Below are positions 1-8,250 of a stretch of DNA of 36,789 bases, in pieces. The stretch covers positions 1 through 36,789 of the forward strand of contig JASBSN010000056.1 of the NCBI GenBank assembly GCA_030148915.1. The letters run 5' to 3'. The notes beneath the pieces were generated by a model. The model saw only the letters and a program-made list of their open reading frames with translations. It searched no databases and had not been told where the DNA came from. Each line of letters opens with the position of its first letter. Positions within the stretch are counted from its first letter, which is position 1. Both the position numbers and the translations under genes were made by a program. The stretch is from Thiogranum sp. (GTDB taxonomy: Bacteria; Pseudomonadota; Gammaproteobacteria; DSM-19610).

Positions 1-1
1 C

Positions 2-1048
2 GAATCGGGTTGCCCCGACGGTTTCCAGTACATGCATCCGGTGATGCGCAAGAACTTCGGTCAGTGGAAATACCACGACGATCCGCAGCCCGGCGTACTG
101 CGCCACGTGGCCTTCAGCGGCGACCAGGTCTTCACCATCAAAGCCGGCACCCAGCGTATCCTCGACGTCTTCACCCTGCGCACCCTGTGCGATATTGGTG
201 ACAAATACGCCGACGGCTACATCCGTTTCACCATTCGTTCCAACATCGAATATATCGTCACCGACGAAACCAAGGTCCAGCCGCTGATCGAAGCGCTGAC
301 CAACGCCGGTTTTGTAGTCGGCGGCACCAAGAACTCTGTCACCAGCCTGTCCCACACCCAGGGCTGGCTGCACTGCGACATTCCGGGCACCGACGCCTCC
401 GGCGTGGTCAAGTCCATGATGGACGAGCTGATCGGCGAGTTCACTGCCTGGAACATGCCCAACCGCGTGCACATCACCACCTCCTGCTGCCAGATCAACT
501 GCGGTGGCCAGGGTGACATCGCCATCAACGTGCAGCACACCAAACCACCGAAGATCGACCACAACCTGGTCTCGAACGTCTGTGAGCGTCCCTCGGTGGT
601 TGCCCGCTGCCCGGTCGCGGCGATTCGCCCCGCCATGGTCAACGGCAAGCCTTCGCTGGAAGTCGACGAAAAGAAATGCATCTGCTGCGGCGCCTGCTTC
701 CCACCCTGCCCGCCGATGCAGATCAACGACGCCGAGCACACCAAGCTGGCTATCTGGATCGGTGGTAACCACTCCAACGCCCGTGGCAAGCCGACTTTCC
801 AGAAACTGGTTGCTTCCGGTATTCCGAACAATCCGCCGCGCTGGCCCGAAGCCACCGCCATCGTCAAGCGTATTCTCAAAGAATACAAAGCCGGCGCCAA
901 GGACTGGGAACGGATCAACGAATGGGTCGAGCGCATCGGCTGGCCGCGGTTCTTTGAAGTCACCGGATTGCCGTTCACCAAGTACCACGTGGACAACTGG
1001 CGTGGCGCTCGTGCCAGCTTGAATGCATCTACTCACATCCGTTTCTAA
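2..1048 (+). CDS. dsrB: Dissimilatory sulfite reductase beta subunit, 5' truncated
   Basis: Beta subunit of the cytoplasmic siroheme sulfite reductase, which in sulfur oxidisers runs in reverse and oxidises DsrC-bound sulfur to sulfite. The reading frame is open from base 2, so about ten residues before the first ATG (position 32) belong to the protein and only the extreme N-terminus is missing. Visible signatures are the siroheme/[4Fe-4S] region TTSCCQINCGG, a second cysteine stretch ending VARCPVAAI, and an inserted ferredoxin domain KKCICCGACFPPCPP that fits CxxCxxCxxxCP. The C-terminus ASTHIRF is intact. dsrA should lie just upstream, outside the window. dsrE follows after 18 bases. Confidence 0.97.
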   Translation, partial: ESGCPDGFQYMHPVMRKNFGQWKYHDDPQPGVLRHVAFSGDQVFTIKAGTQRILDVFTLRTLCDIGDKYADGYIRFTIRSNIEYIVTDETKVQPLIEALTNAGFVVGGTKNSVTSLSHTQGWLHCDIPGTDASGVVKSMMDELIGEFTAWNMPNRVHITTSCCQINCGGQGDIAINVQHTKPPKIDHNLVSNVCERPSVVARCPVAAIRPAMVNGKPSLEVDEKKCICCGACFPPCPPMQINDAEHTKLAIWIGGNHSNARGKPTFQKLVASGIPNNPPRWPEATAIVKRILKEYKAGAKDWERINEWVERIGWPRFFEVTGLPFTKYHVDNWRGARASLNASTHIRF

Positions 1049-1066
1049 TCGGGGAGCAGAGGCATA

Positions 1067-1459
1067 ATGAAGTTATCCGTACTGGTTAATGAAGGACCGT
1101 ATCAGCATCAATCCGCTGACTCTGCGATACAGTTCACCAAGGCCGCCCTGGCCAAGGGGCATGAAGTCTTTCGTGTGTTTTTCTATCACGACGGGGTGAA
1201 CAACGGCACCAGCTATGCGGTACCCCCGCAGGACGACCGTAATATCACCCAGGAGTGGACCTCGCTTGCCAAAGAGCACGATCTGGATCTGGTGGTTTGT
1301 ATTGCCGCGGCGCAGCGCCGCGGCATCCTCGATGAGAACGAATCCAAGCGCCAGGGAAAAGACGGCTTTAATATCGCCGAAGGTTTCCGTATCTCCGGCC
1401 TTGGCCAGCTTATCGAGGCGGGCATCCAATCCGACCGCCTGGTCATCTTCGGCGACTGA
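1067..1459 (+). CDS. dsrE: Sulfurtransferase subunit DsrE
   Basis: Catalytic subunit of the DsrE2F2H2 cytoplasmic sulfurtransferase, which receives persulfide sulfur (from TusA in A. vinosum) and hands it to DsrC. The protein has 130 residues. Cys78, in DLVVCIAAAQRRG, sits exactly at the number of the essential A. vinosum DsrE-Cys78 and is the only cysteine. GGGGAG at 1051-1056 is the ribosome binding site. The presence of dsrEFH separates sulfur oxidisers from most sulfate reducers, so it supports the oxidative reading of this operon. dsrF follows after 18 bases. Confidence 0.96.
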   Translation: MKLSVLVNEGPYQHQSADSAIQFTKAALAKGHEVFRVFFYHDGVNNGTSYAVPPQDDRNITQEWTSLAKEHDLDLVVCIAAAQRRGILDENESKRQGKDGFNIAEGFRISGLGQLIEAGIQSDRLVIFGD

Positions 1460-1477
1460 ATTGAGGAATTTTTAGTT

Positions 1478-1873
1478 ATGGCAGAACCCTGGGAAGACGA
1501 TGAAGTTGACGGCCCGGTCCGCAAGTTCATGTATGTGAATCGTCGCGCACCCTACGGCACCATCTACGCGCTGGAGTCGCTGGAAGTCGTGCTGATCGCC
1601 GCCGCCTTTGAACAGGACGTCAGTCTGGTGTTCATGGACGACGGGGTGTATCAGATCAAAAAAGAGCAGAACACCGATGCGATCGGCGTCAAGAACTTCT
1701 CTCCGACCTACCGCGCGCTCGAGGGCTACGATGTCGAGAAGCTGTACGTGGAAAAAGAGTCGCTTGAATCGCGCGGCCTGACCACCGACGATCTGATCGT
1801 ACCCGTGCAGGTAGTGGAAAACGATCAACTGGCCGAGCTGATGGAAGAGCAGGAAGTCATCCTGAGCTTCTAG
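1478..1873 (+). CDS. dsrF: Sulfurtransferase subunit DsrF
   Basis: Non-catalytic subunit of the DsrEFH hexamer (TusC-like). It has 131 residues with an acidic N-terminus (EPWEDDEVDGP) and the family core KFMYVNRRAPYGTIYALE. It contains no cysteine, which is expected for DsrF and means it cannot carry persulfide itself. GAGGAA at about 1463-1468 is the ribosome binding site. Placement between dsrE and dsrH is the conserved order. Translation of dsrH is probably coupled, because its AGGAGA begins at the dsrF stop codon. Confidence 0.95.
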   Translation: MAEPWEDDEVDGPVRKFMYVNRRAPYGTIYALESLEVVLIAAAFEQDVSLVFMDDGVYQIKKEQNTDAIGVKNFSPTYRALEGYDVEKLYVEKESLESRGLTTDDLIVPVQVVENDQLAELMEEQEVILSF

Positions 1874-1887
1874 GAGAAATATCTACA

Positions 1888-2196
1888 ATGCCTATGCTAC
1901 ACACGGTAAACAAGTCACCTTTTGAGCGCCGCACTCTGGATACCGCATTGCGCCACGCGGTCAAGGGTGCCGCCATCCTGCTGATCGAAGACGGCGTGTA
2001 TGCCGCGTTCGATGGGACGGTGGTGGCTGATAAGGTCAAGGCTGCGCTGTCGGATCACAAGATCTACGTACTCGGCCCGGATGTGTCCGCCCGCGGCATG
2101 TCCGAACACCACGTTATAGACGGCATCAACGTGGTGGATTACGGCGGATTCGTGGACCTTGTCACTGAGTACGACAAGGTACAGTCCTGGTTATAA
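1888..2196 (+). CDS. dsrH: Sulfurtransferase subunit DsrH, without the usual cysteine
   Basis: Third subunit of DsrEFH (TusB-like), 102 residues. The start at 1888 keeps the family N-terminus MPMLHTVNKSPFER and follows AGGAGA at about 1873-1878. A. vinosum DsrH carries a conserved Cys20; here codon 20 is GCA (alanine) in the stretch TLDTALRHAV, and the whole protein has no cysteine. DsrE Cys78 is therefore the only thiol in this complex. The rest of the domain looks intact, so I read this as a functional subunit that lost an auxiliary sulfur site rather than as a pseudogene. Confidence 0.93.
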   Translation: MPMLHTVNKSPFERRTLDTALRHAVKGAAILLIEDGVYAAFDGTVVADKVKAALSDHKIYVLGPDVSARGMSEHHVIDGINVVDYGGFVDLVTEYDKVQSWL

Positions 2197-2209
2197 ACCC
2201 CCCAATTGA

Positions 2210-2231
2210 TTTGCACTGAGACAGCTGCAAA
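2210..2231 (+). promoter_or_regulatory. Small hairpin ahead of the dsrC ribosome binding site
   Basis: TTTGCA (2210-2215) and TGCAAA (2226-2231) are exact inverted repeats around a 10-nt loop. They end just before the GAGGAG ribosome binding site of dsrC. This could protect the dsrC message after processing, or be chance. The stem is short, so I give it low weight. Confidence 0.25.
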
Positions 2232-2245
2232 CGAGGAGAGCAAAC

Positions 2246-2578
2246 ATGCCTATCGAAGTAAACGGTAAGTCACTGGAAGTGGATGAAGAAGGTTATCTGG
2301 CCGACCTGAATCAGTGGGAGCCCGAAGTTGCCACTATCATGGCCCGGGAAGATGGCACCGAACTGAACGAGAACCACTGGGAAGTCATCAATTTCCTGCG
2401 TGAGTACTATGAAGAGTATCAGATCGCACCTGCCGTGCGCGTTCTCACCAAAGCCATCGGCAAGAAACTGGGTAAAGACAAGGGCAACAGCAAATACCTC
2501 TATGAGCTGTTCCCCTACGGCCCGGCCAAGCAGGCTTGTAAGTATGCCGGGCTGCCGAAGCCTACCGGTTGCGTCTGA
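2246..2578 (+). CDS. dsrC: Sulfur carrier protein DsrC
   Basis: Small cytoplasmic sulfur carrier and substrate of DsrAB: it takes persulfide from DsrEFH, is oxidised by DsrAB, and its C-terminal thiols are handled by DsrK. The protein has 110 residues. The flexible C-terminal arm AKQACKYAGLPKPTGCV carries both redox cysteines, Cys98 and penultimate Cys109, spaced eleven apart as in genuine DsrC and unlike one-cysteine TusE or RspA homologues. A strong GAGGAG ribosome binding site lies at 2233-2238. It is separated from dsrH by 49 bases and from dsrM by a terminator-like hairpin, consistent with separate and higher expression. Confidence 0.97.
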   Translation: MPIEVNGKSLEVDEEGYLADLNQWEPEVATIMAREDGTELNENHWEVINFLREYYEEYQIAPAVRVLTKAIGKKLGKDKGNSKYLYELFPYGPAKQACKYAGLPKPTGCV

Positions 2579-2599
2579 TACCTGGACACACTGGATAAC

Positions 2600-2628
2600 G
2601 GGGGGAGCTTGCCTCCCCCTCGTTTTGT
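2600..2628 (+). terminator. Intrinsic terminator or attenuator after dsrC
   Basis: GGGGGAG (2601-2607) pairs perfectly with CTCCCCC (2613-2619) around the 5-nt loop CTTGC, followed by TCGTTTTG. The U-tract is interrupted, so partial read-through into dsrM is likely. That would make dsrC more abundant than dsrMKLJOP. Confidence 0.7.
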
Positions 2629-2657
2629 ATGACACTTAATGGTAAGGAGAGTGACGC

Positions 2658-3395
2658 GTGACACTGGTTACGACACTGTATGTCGGACTGTTCTATGCTG
2701 CGACGATTATCCTCATAGTCGGTGTTGCGCTGCGTATCAAGAAATACGCCCAGACACCCTCTCCCCTGAAAATTCCGACCATGCCGGCGCCGCGCACGCA
2801 GACCGGTGTGGTCATGCGCATATTCCGCGAAGTGGTGTTTTTCGAAAGTCTGTTCCGCGCCAACAAGTGGACCTGGATTTTCGGCTATCTGTTTCATTTC
2901 GGGCTGCTGCTGGTGCTGTTGCGCCACCTGCGCTATTTCACCGAACCGGTCTGGTTCTGGGTTAACTGGATTCAACCGTTCGGCAAATATGCGGCCTTCG
3001 CCATGGTCATTGGCCTGCTCGGACTGTGGGGCCGGCGTTTCCTCGTCGACCGGGTGCGTTATATTTCCACCCCATCGGACCATCTTATACTGGCCCTGCT
3101 GGTCGGCATCGGCTTGAGCGGCCTGGGCATGAGTTATCTCGCTCACACCGACATTGTTTCGGTGAAGACCTTCTTCCTCGGACTGATGCGCTTGTCGCCG
3201 CAGCCGCTGCCGGCCGACGCGTTTCTGTTAACCCACCTGGCACTGGTCGCATTGCTGATGATCATTTTTCCCATTAGTAAGCTGATGCATGCACCGGGTG
3301 TGTTTTTCAGTCCGACCCGCAACCAGACCGACAGTTCCCGCGAGAAACGTCACATCGCTTCATGGGCACAGCAGCTCGAAGCGGGCGAACGCTAA
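2658..3395 (+). CDS. dsrM: DsrM, membrane cytochrome b of DsrMKJOP
   Basis: NarI/HdrE-like di-heme b membrane subunit that exchanges electrons between the quinone pool or DsrJOP and cytoplasmic DsrK. The 245-residue protein shows about five hydrophobic segments (roughly 4-26, 72-92, 108-128, 142-162 and 188-209). His80, His90, His142, His163 and His193 lie in or next to these segments and are candidate heme ligands; I cannot assign them individually. Translation starts at GTG 2658, with AAGGAG at 2644-2649 eight bases upstream. dsrK begins 19 bases after the stop. Confidence 0.93.
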   Translation: MTLVTTLYVGLFYAATIILIVGVALRIKKYAQTPSPLKIPTMPAPRTQTGVVMRIFREVVFFESLFRANKWTWIFGYLFHFGLLLVLLRHLRYFTEPVWFWVNWIQPFGKYAAFAMVIGLLGLWGRRFLVDRVRYISTPSDHLILALLVGIGLSGLGMSYLAHTDIVSVKTFFLGLMRLSPQPLPADAFLLTHLALVALLMIIFPISKLMHAPGVFFSPTRNQTDSSREKRHIASWAQQLEAGER

Positions 3396-3414
3396 GCACA
3401 GCGGAGGATATAGC

Positions 3415-4935
3415 GTGGCAGATTTTGAAGTACCTGTATTAAACGAATATCCCGTCATCCCCAAGGTAAAAGAAGGGGTAATGGCGCATTCGGCACCTTT
3501 TCTTGCGGCCGAAAAATTTCAGACTCCGCTCGGGTTTCCGGGCGAACTGCCGGAGAACTGGAAGGAAGTCGCCATCGACAAGATGGGCGAACTGCTGGGC
3601 AAATACCGTTCTCTGCAGGTGTTCCTGGATATCTGTGTGCACTGCGGCGCCTGTACCGACAAATGCCACTATTATCTCGGCACCGCCGATGCCAAGAATA
3701 TGCCGGTGGCCAGGCAGGAACTGCTGCGCAAGGTTTATCGCCGTTATTTCACCTTTGCCGGCAAGTACTTCCCCAAGCTGGTCGGCGCGGTCGATCTGAC
3801 CAAAGAAGTGCTGGACGACTGGTACAGTTACTTTCACCAGTGTTCGCAGTGCCGTCGTTGTTCGGTATTCTGCCCCTACGGCATCGATACCGCGGAAATC
3901 TCCATGGCCGCGCGCGAAATACTCGACACTGTCGGTAAAGGCCAGAAGTACTGTAACGAGATCATCGGCAAGGTGTTCGTTGTCGGCAATAACCTCGGTC
4001 TGCCGGAGCCGGCGCTGCGCGACACGCTGGAAGGACTGGAAGAAGAAATAGAGGAAGACACCGGCGTCAAGGTACGTTTGCCGCTGGATGAGAAAGGCGC
4101 CGAAATACTGCTGATAACGCCCTCGGCCGATTTCTTCGCCGAACCGCACGTCGACGGCCTGATCGGCTACGCCAAGGTTTTTCACGAAGCCGGCGTCAGC
4201 TGGACGGTCAGCTCCAAGGCCAGCGAAGCGGCGAATTTCGGTATGTTCATCGGCAGCTACGAAAACATGCGCCGCGTGGCCCTGCGCATTCGTGAAGCGG
4301 CGCTGGAGCTCGGCGCCAAGCGTATCGTGTTCGGTGAATGCGGTCACGCCTGGCGCGTCGCCTACAGCTTCCTCGACACCCTGGCCGGCCCGTTTGATTT
4401 TCTTGATCAGAATTACCCGATCCCGCAGCACATTTGCGAGTTCACCAACAACCTTATCAAGGAAAACAAACTACGCCTTAACAAAGCGGAAAACGACCAT
4501 ATGAAGCTGACCTTCCACGACTCCTGCAATGTGGCGCGAGGCGCCGGCATGGGCAACGTGGAAGGCGGACAGTTCACCATTCCGCGCGCCCTCATCAAGG
4601 CCAGCTGCAATTATTTCTACGATATGCCACAAGACACTATCCACGACGCCACCTTCTGTTGCGGCGGCGGCGGTGGTTTGCTCACCGATGATCTCATGGA
4701 AGTTCGCGTTAAGGGTGCGCAACCGCGCATGGAAGCCCTGAAGCGGGTTACCGAAGAGCACGGCGTCACCAACCTTGCGGCTATCTGCGCGATCTGCAAA
4801 AGCCAGTTTGCCAAAACATTGCCCTACTACGGATTTACGATGGACCAAATTGTCAGCGTCCATCAGTTGGTCAGTAACGCAATTGTGTTGAAGGGCTCGG
4901 AGCAGGAAGCCGAGCTCGATGGTACGGCAGAGTAA
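3415..4935 (+). CDS. dsrK: DsrK, HdrD-like iron-sulfur subunit of DsrMKJOP
   Basis: Cytoplasmic catalytic subunit of DsrMKJOP, related to heterodisulfide reductase HdrD, and thought to act on the DsrC disulfide or trisulfide. Two ferredoxin motifs bind [4Fe-4S] clusters: CVHCGACTDKC (Cys74, 77, 80, 84) and CSQCRRCSVFC (Cys143, 146, 149, 153). The C-terminal half has the two CCG-type regions, with GECGHAWR, FHDSCNVARG, FCCGGGGG and CAICKSQF, for the non-cubane catalytic cluster. I chose GTG 3415 (506 residues) because GCGGAGG stands just upstream and the protein then begins ADFEVPVLNEYP. The frame stays open upstream, but that part overlaps dsrM. Confidence 0.95.
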   Translation: MADFEVPVLNEYPVIPKVKEGVMAHSAPFLAAEKFQTPLGFPGELPENWKEVAIDKMGELLGKYRSLQVFLDICVHCGACTDKCHYYLGTADAKNMPVARQELLRKVYRRYFTFAGKYFPKLVGAVDLTKEVLDDWYSYFHQCSQCRRCSVFCPYGIDTAEISMAAREILDTVGKGQKYCNEIIGKVFVVGNNLGLPEPALRDTLEGLEEEIEEDTGVKVRLPLDEKGAEILLITPSADFFAEPHVDGLIGYAKVFHEAGVSWTVSSKASEAANFGMFIGSYENMRRVALRIREAALELGAKRIVFGECGHAWRVAYSFLDTLAGPFDFLDQNYPIPQHICEFTNNLIKENKLRLNKAENDHMKLTFHDSCNVARGAGMGNVEGGQFTIPRALIKASCNYFYDMPQDTIHDATFCCGGGGGLLTDDLMEVRVKGAQPRMEALKRVTEEHGVTNLAAICAICKSQFAKTLPYYGFTMDQIVSVHQLVSNAIVLKGSEQEAELDGTAE

Positions 4936-4953
4936 TTTTTATCACGGTAACTT

Positions 4954-4978
4954 TGAATCACCAGCCGGGATTCATTTT
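4954..4978 (+). terminator. Weak stem-loop between dsrK and dsrL
   Basis: TGAATC (4954-4959) and GATTCA (4969-4974) form a 6-bp stem with a 9-nt loop, followed by TTTT. It lies in the 62-base gap ahead of dsrL. The stem is AT-rich and would be a poor terminator. A processing or pausing site is possible. Confidence 0.25.
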
Positions 4979-4997
4979 GATTTAGGAGAGAATCGGC

Positions 4998-6944
4998 ATG
5001 GCTACTTCTCGCGATGACACAAAACTGACATTCAGAAAGTTCGAAGACGGAGACCACCAGTGGGATAACTGGTCGCACGCTATTTTTGAGGGTGATCACT
5101 CCCACAAGTGCCCGACCTATGTCCACCGTACGCCGCCCTGCCAGGGCAGTTGCCCCTCCGGCGAAGACATTCGCGGCTGGTTGGATATCGTGCGCGGTAT
5201 CGAACGCCCGCCGGAAGGCGTGAGCATGCAAGAGTACGCCTTTCGCCGTTCGACCGACGCCAATCCTTTTCCGGCCATGATGGGCCGTGTCTGTCCGGCG
5301 CCGTGTCAGGACGGCTGCAACCGCAACGAGGTCGAGGACTTCGTTGGCATCAACGCCGTCGAACAGTACATTGGCGACGCCGCTTTCACCGAAGGCTTCA
5401 AATTCCTCCCCGGTGCGGAACTGATCGGCAAGAAAGTCGCCATCATCGGCGGCGGACCGGCCGGGATGACCGCGGCCTATCAGTTGCGCCGTCGCGGCAT
5501 CGCCTCGACCATCTTCGACGATCACGAAAAGCTCGGCGGCATGATGCGCTACGGCATTCCCGGCTACCGCATCCCCCGCGATGAACTGGATCAGGAATGC
5601 CAGCGGATCCTCGACCTGGGCGACATCGATTTCAAGGCCAACACCCGTATCGGTCGTGACATATCTGTCGAAGACCTGGAAAAAGACTACGACGCCGTGC
5701 TCTGGGCGCTAGGTTGCTGGACCGGACGCGGCCTGCCGCTGGAAGGCTGGGAAGAAACGCCGAACTGCGTCTCGGCGGTGAAATTCCTGGAGCACTTCAA
5801 CCAGGGTAAACTGCAATACACCGCCAACCGCATTGTCTGCGTGGGCGGTGGCGACACCTCCATAGACGTGGTGTCGGTGTCGCGGCGTATCGGCACACTG
5901 AAAGACCTGCAGGAAAAACCCGAGGACGTGGTCAACGGTCTGATCGAGCACGGTGAAATCGACCCGTCGCTGAAAAAACCTTGTGACAACGTCACGCTGA
6001 CAGCCCTGTTCCCCCGCGATCAGATGACCGCCGCCGAGCACGAAGTCAATGACGCCATCACCGAAGGTGTACACATCATCAACGAAGTGATGCCGGTTGA
6101 GATCATTCGCAACGACGAAGGCCGCGCGACCGCGCTGAGGCTGGTCGAGTGCAAGTGGGAAAGCAACGGCCCGGTGGCCGTCGAGGGTGGCAAGGAGCAC
6201 ATCATCGAGTGCGACATGATTGTCGCGGCAATCGGTCAGGGCGGCGAAATGAGCGGCCTCGAGACTTATGCCAACGAACGCAATCTGATCGACGCCGACA
6301 AGTACTACCAGGTGCCGGGCCGCCCCGGCCACTTCGTCGCCGGTGATATCGTGCGCCCTCACCTGCTGACCACCGCTATCGGCCAGGGCTCGATCGCCGC
6401 TGAGTCGATCCAGCACTATCTGAAGCAGGAAGAGCAGAAAAAGCGGCCCAAAGTCGACAAGCACCACTTTTCGCTGCTCGACAAGATGAAGGAAGCCGGC
6501 CTCGAACCCTCTCCTTACACCGTGGGCGAAACCCGCGGTACGGACGATCAGAAATTCGCGGTGCACAACTACGAAGATCGCTCCAAGAACGAGGTCATTA
6601 CCGCCGATCAGCTGTTCCTCGGCCACTTCAAGTTCACGCCGCGTCTGCTACGCGAGGAAGACGTGCCGAGTTCCGAACAGGTGCTGGGCCACTTCGCCGA
6701 GCGTATGAAAGGATACAGCGACGAGCAGGCCGTGGCTGAAGCCGAGCGCTGCATGAGCTGCGGCATGTGCTTCGAATGCGACAACTGTGTCATCTACTGC
6801 CCGCAGGACGCCGTGTTCCGGGTCAACAAAAAAGAGTCAACTCTGGGCCGTTATGTGGACACCGATTATGCCAAGTGCATAGGTTGTCACATCTGCGCCG
6901 ATGTCTGCCCTACCGGCTACATCGACATGGCGCTGGGTGAATAA
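4998..6944 (+). CDS. dsrL: DsrL, NAD(P)H:acceptor oxidoreductase of reverse DsrAB
   Basis: Iron-sulfur flavoprotein of the GltD family. In A. vinosum DsrL passes electrons from DsrAB-catalysed sulfur oxidation to NAD+. The 648-residue protein has an N-terminal Cys region (Cys38, 48, 52, 99, 103, 107) for Fe-S binding. The FAD-binding GGGPAG is at 151-156, a second dinucleotide site VGGGDTSID is near 282-290, and the FAD-contacting FVAGDIVRP is near 446-454. Two C-terminal ferredoxin motifs are CMSCGMCFECDNCVIYCP (585-602) and CIGCHICADVCP (627-638). This is the DsrL-1 layout typical of sulfur oxidisers. The start has AGGAGAG a few bases upstream. Confidence 0.95.
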   Translation: MATSRDDTKLTFRKFEDGDHQWDNWSHAIFEGDHSHKCPTYVHRTPPCQGSCPSGEDIRGWLDIVRGIERPPEGVSMQEYAFRRSTDANPFPAMMGRVCPAPCQDGCNRNEVEDFVGINAVEQYIGDAAFTEGFKFLPGAELIGKKVAIIGGGPAGMTAAYQLRRRGIASTIFDDHEKLGGMMRYGIPGYRIPRDELDQECQRILDLGDIDFKANTRIGRDISVEDLEKDYDAVLWALGCWTGRGLPLEGWEETPNCVSAVKFLEHFNQGKLQYTANRIVCVGGGDTSIDVVSVSRRIGTLKDLQEKPEDVVNGLIEHGEIDPSLKKPCDNVTLTALFPRDQMTAAEHEVNDAITEGVHIINEVMPVEIIRNDEGRATALRLVECKWESNGPVAVEGGKEHIIECDMIVAAIGQGGEMSGLETYANERNLIDADKYYQVPGRPGHFVAGDIVRPHLLTTAIGQGSIAAESIQHYLKQEEQKKRPKVDKHHFSLLDKMKEAGLEPSPYTVGETRGTDDQKFAVHNYEDRSKNEVITADQLFLGHFKFTPRLLREEDVPSSEQVLGHFAERMKGYSDEQAVAEAERCMSCGMCFECDNCVIYCPQDAVFRVNKKESTLGRYVDTDYAKCIGCHICADVCPTGYIDMALGE

Positions 6945-6960
6945 AGGAGTCACGGCTGAC

Positions 6961-7479
6961 ATGAGCCATCGTTCACCCGCAAGCCGGATCCTCGCCCTGC
7001 TGTTGCTGTTGCTGCCCCTGGCGGCAACAGCGGACAGTGAGGGGGAGGCAGAAAAAGAGGCTTTGCCGTTCTCGGATCTTTCTTTCCCGGAGCCCGCCAG
7101 GCACTTCAGCGCCGAGCAAAAATGTGTTCAGCCGGTCGAGGAAATGCGCAAAAATCACATGAACTACATTCTTCATCAGCGCGATGAAACGGTTCATGAA
7201 GGCATTCGCACCCGCCGCTACGCCCTGGAAGAATGCGTCAACTGTCACACCGCCCAGGACGACAAGGGCAAGTACATCCCGATCAATGCCCCCGATCAGT
7301 TCTGCTACAGCTGTCACAGTTACGCCTCGGTGAAAATCGATTGTTTCGAGTGCCACGCCACCAAACCGGTGCGCCCATCGACCCTGCAGACGCCGGCTTC
7401 CACGACCTCAAGCACGAATAGTGACAAGCTGAGTAACGATATCAGGCAGCTTCTGGCTTCCGAAGGACCAGCACAATGA
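6961..7479 (+). CDS. dsrJ: DsrJ, periplasmic triheme cytochrome c
   Basis: Periplasmic subunit of DsrMKJOP. I chose ATG 6961 (172 residues) because AAGGAG lies at 6944-6949 and the protein then begins with a positively charged signal sequence and a leucine-rich core (residues 10-20) ending TAD. Three heme c motifs are present: CVNCH (92-96), CYSCH (115-119) and CFECH (128-132). Cys55, in AEQKCVQPVEE, corresponds to the cysteine reported as an unusual His/Cys axial ligand in A. vinosum DsrJ. The signal sequence is probably retained as an anchor in the family. The stop overlaps the dsrO start in ATGA. Confidence 0.94.
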   Translation: MSHRSPASRILALLLLLLPLAATADSEGEAEKEALPFSDLSFPEPARHFSAEQKCVQPVEEMRKNHMNYILHQRDETVHEGIRTRRYALEECVNCHTAQDDKGKYIPINAPDQFCYSCHSYASVKIDCFECHATKPVRPSTLQTPASTTSSTNSDKLSNDIRQLLASEGPAQ

Positions 7480-8225
7480 GCGAACCCAGCACACTGGCCG
7501 ATGCCGCGCGGCGGAATTTTCTCGCCAAAGCCGGCGTGGCAACCGGTGCCGCGGTGATGGCACCAGGGCTTTTTCTGAGTGTATCGACGGCCAGCGCCCG
7601 GCCCGCCGACCAACCGGTAACCAGCGAAAAGCGCTGGGGCATCCTGGTCGACACCACCAAGTGCGCTTCCGACTGCAATGATTGCGTCACCGCCTGTGAA
7701 AACGAAAACGGCTGGGGCAGTTCGGAACCCAATTCCAGCGCCGAGCAGAAAGCCCATTGGATCCGTTCGGTGAAAATCAGGAACAAGAGCACCGGATTCA
7801 CCAAAACGCTGCCGATGATGTGCCAGCACTGTGAACACCCGCCCTGTGTAGATGTCTGTCCGACAGGCGCATCATTCCGTCGCGCCGACGGCATTGTACT
7901 GGTTGACAAACACATCTGTATCGGTTGCCGTTACTGCATGATGGCTTGTCCGTACAAGGCTCGCAGCTTTGTCCACGAGGCATTGCACGACCAGAAGCCC
8001 TGGGCGCCCCGCGGCAAAGGTACCGTTGAGTCCTGCACGATGTGCGATCATCTGGTTGACAAAGGCGAGAAACCGGCCTGTGTCCAGGCCTGTAGTTCGG
8101 CGCTGACTTTCGGTGATCTTTACGATGAAAATAGCGAAATCTCCCAAGCGATGAAAGCAAAAGACAGCGTGGAAATCCGCGCCGATCTAGACTTGAACAC
8201 CGGCGTGCGCTACCGCGGCATCTGA
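7476..8225 (+). CDS. dsrO: DsrO, periplasmic Tat-exported ferredoxin subunit
   Basis: HmeA-like iron-sulfur protein of DsrMKJOP that carries electrons between DsrJ and DsrP. A twin-arginine signal is seen at the N-terminus: ARRNFLAKAG with Arg12-Arg13, a hydrophobic stretch, then a TASA cleavage region near residue 41. Four cysteine groups follow: CASDCNDCVTAC (63-74), CQHCEHPPCVDVCP (116-129), CIGCRYCMMACP (148-159), and the spread set CTMC plus CVQAC (187-206). The pattern matches the NrfC/HybA type of four-cluster ferredoxin. Length is 249 residues. Confidence 0.95.
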   Translation: MSEPSTLADAARRNFLAKAGVATGAAVMAPGLFLSVSTASARPADQPVTSEKRWGILVDTTKCASDCNDCVTACENENGWGSSEPNSSAEQKAHWIRSVKIRNKSTGFTKTLPMMCQHCEHPPCVDVCPTGASFRRADGIVLVDKHICIGCRYCMMACPYKARSFVHEALHDQKPWAPRGKGTVESCTMCDHLVDKGEKPACVQACSSALTFGDLYDENSEISQAMKAKDSVEIRADLDLNTGVRYRGI

Positions 8226-8250
8226 TACACACAGGAACTCAGAGCAGACC

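Noticed and set aside
3283-3300. TGCATGCACC, like the centre of the palindromic elements
   Set aside because: It is inside dsrM coding sequence, has no flanking arms, and lacks the TAGGG half.
3289-3414. Longer N-terminus for DsrK
   Set aside because: It would overlap dsrM by about 100 bases, and the strong ribosome binding site is just before GTG 3415.
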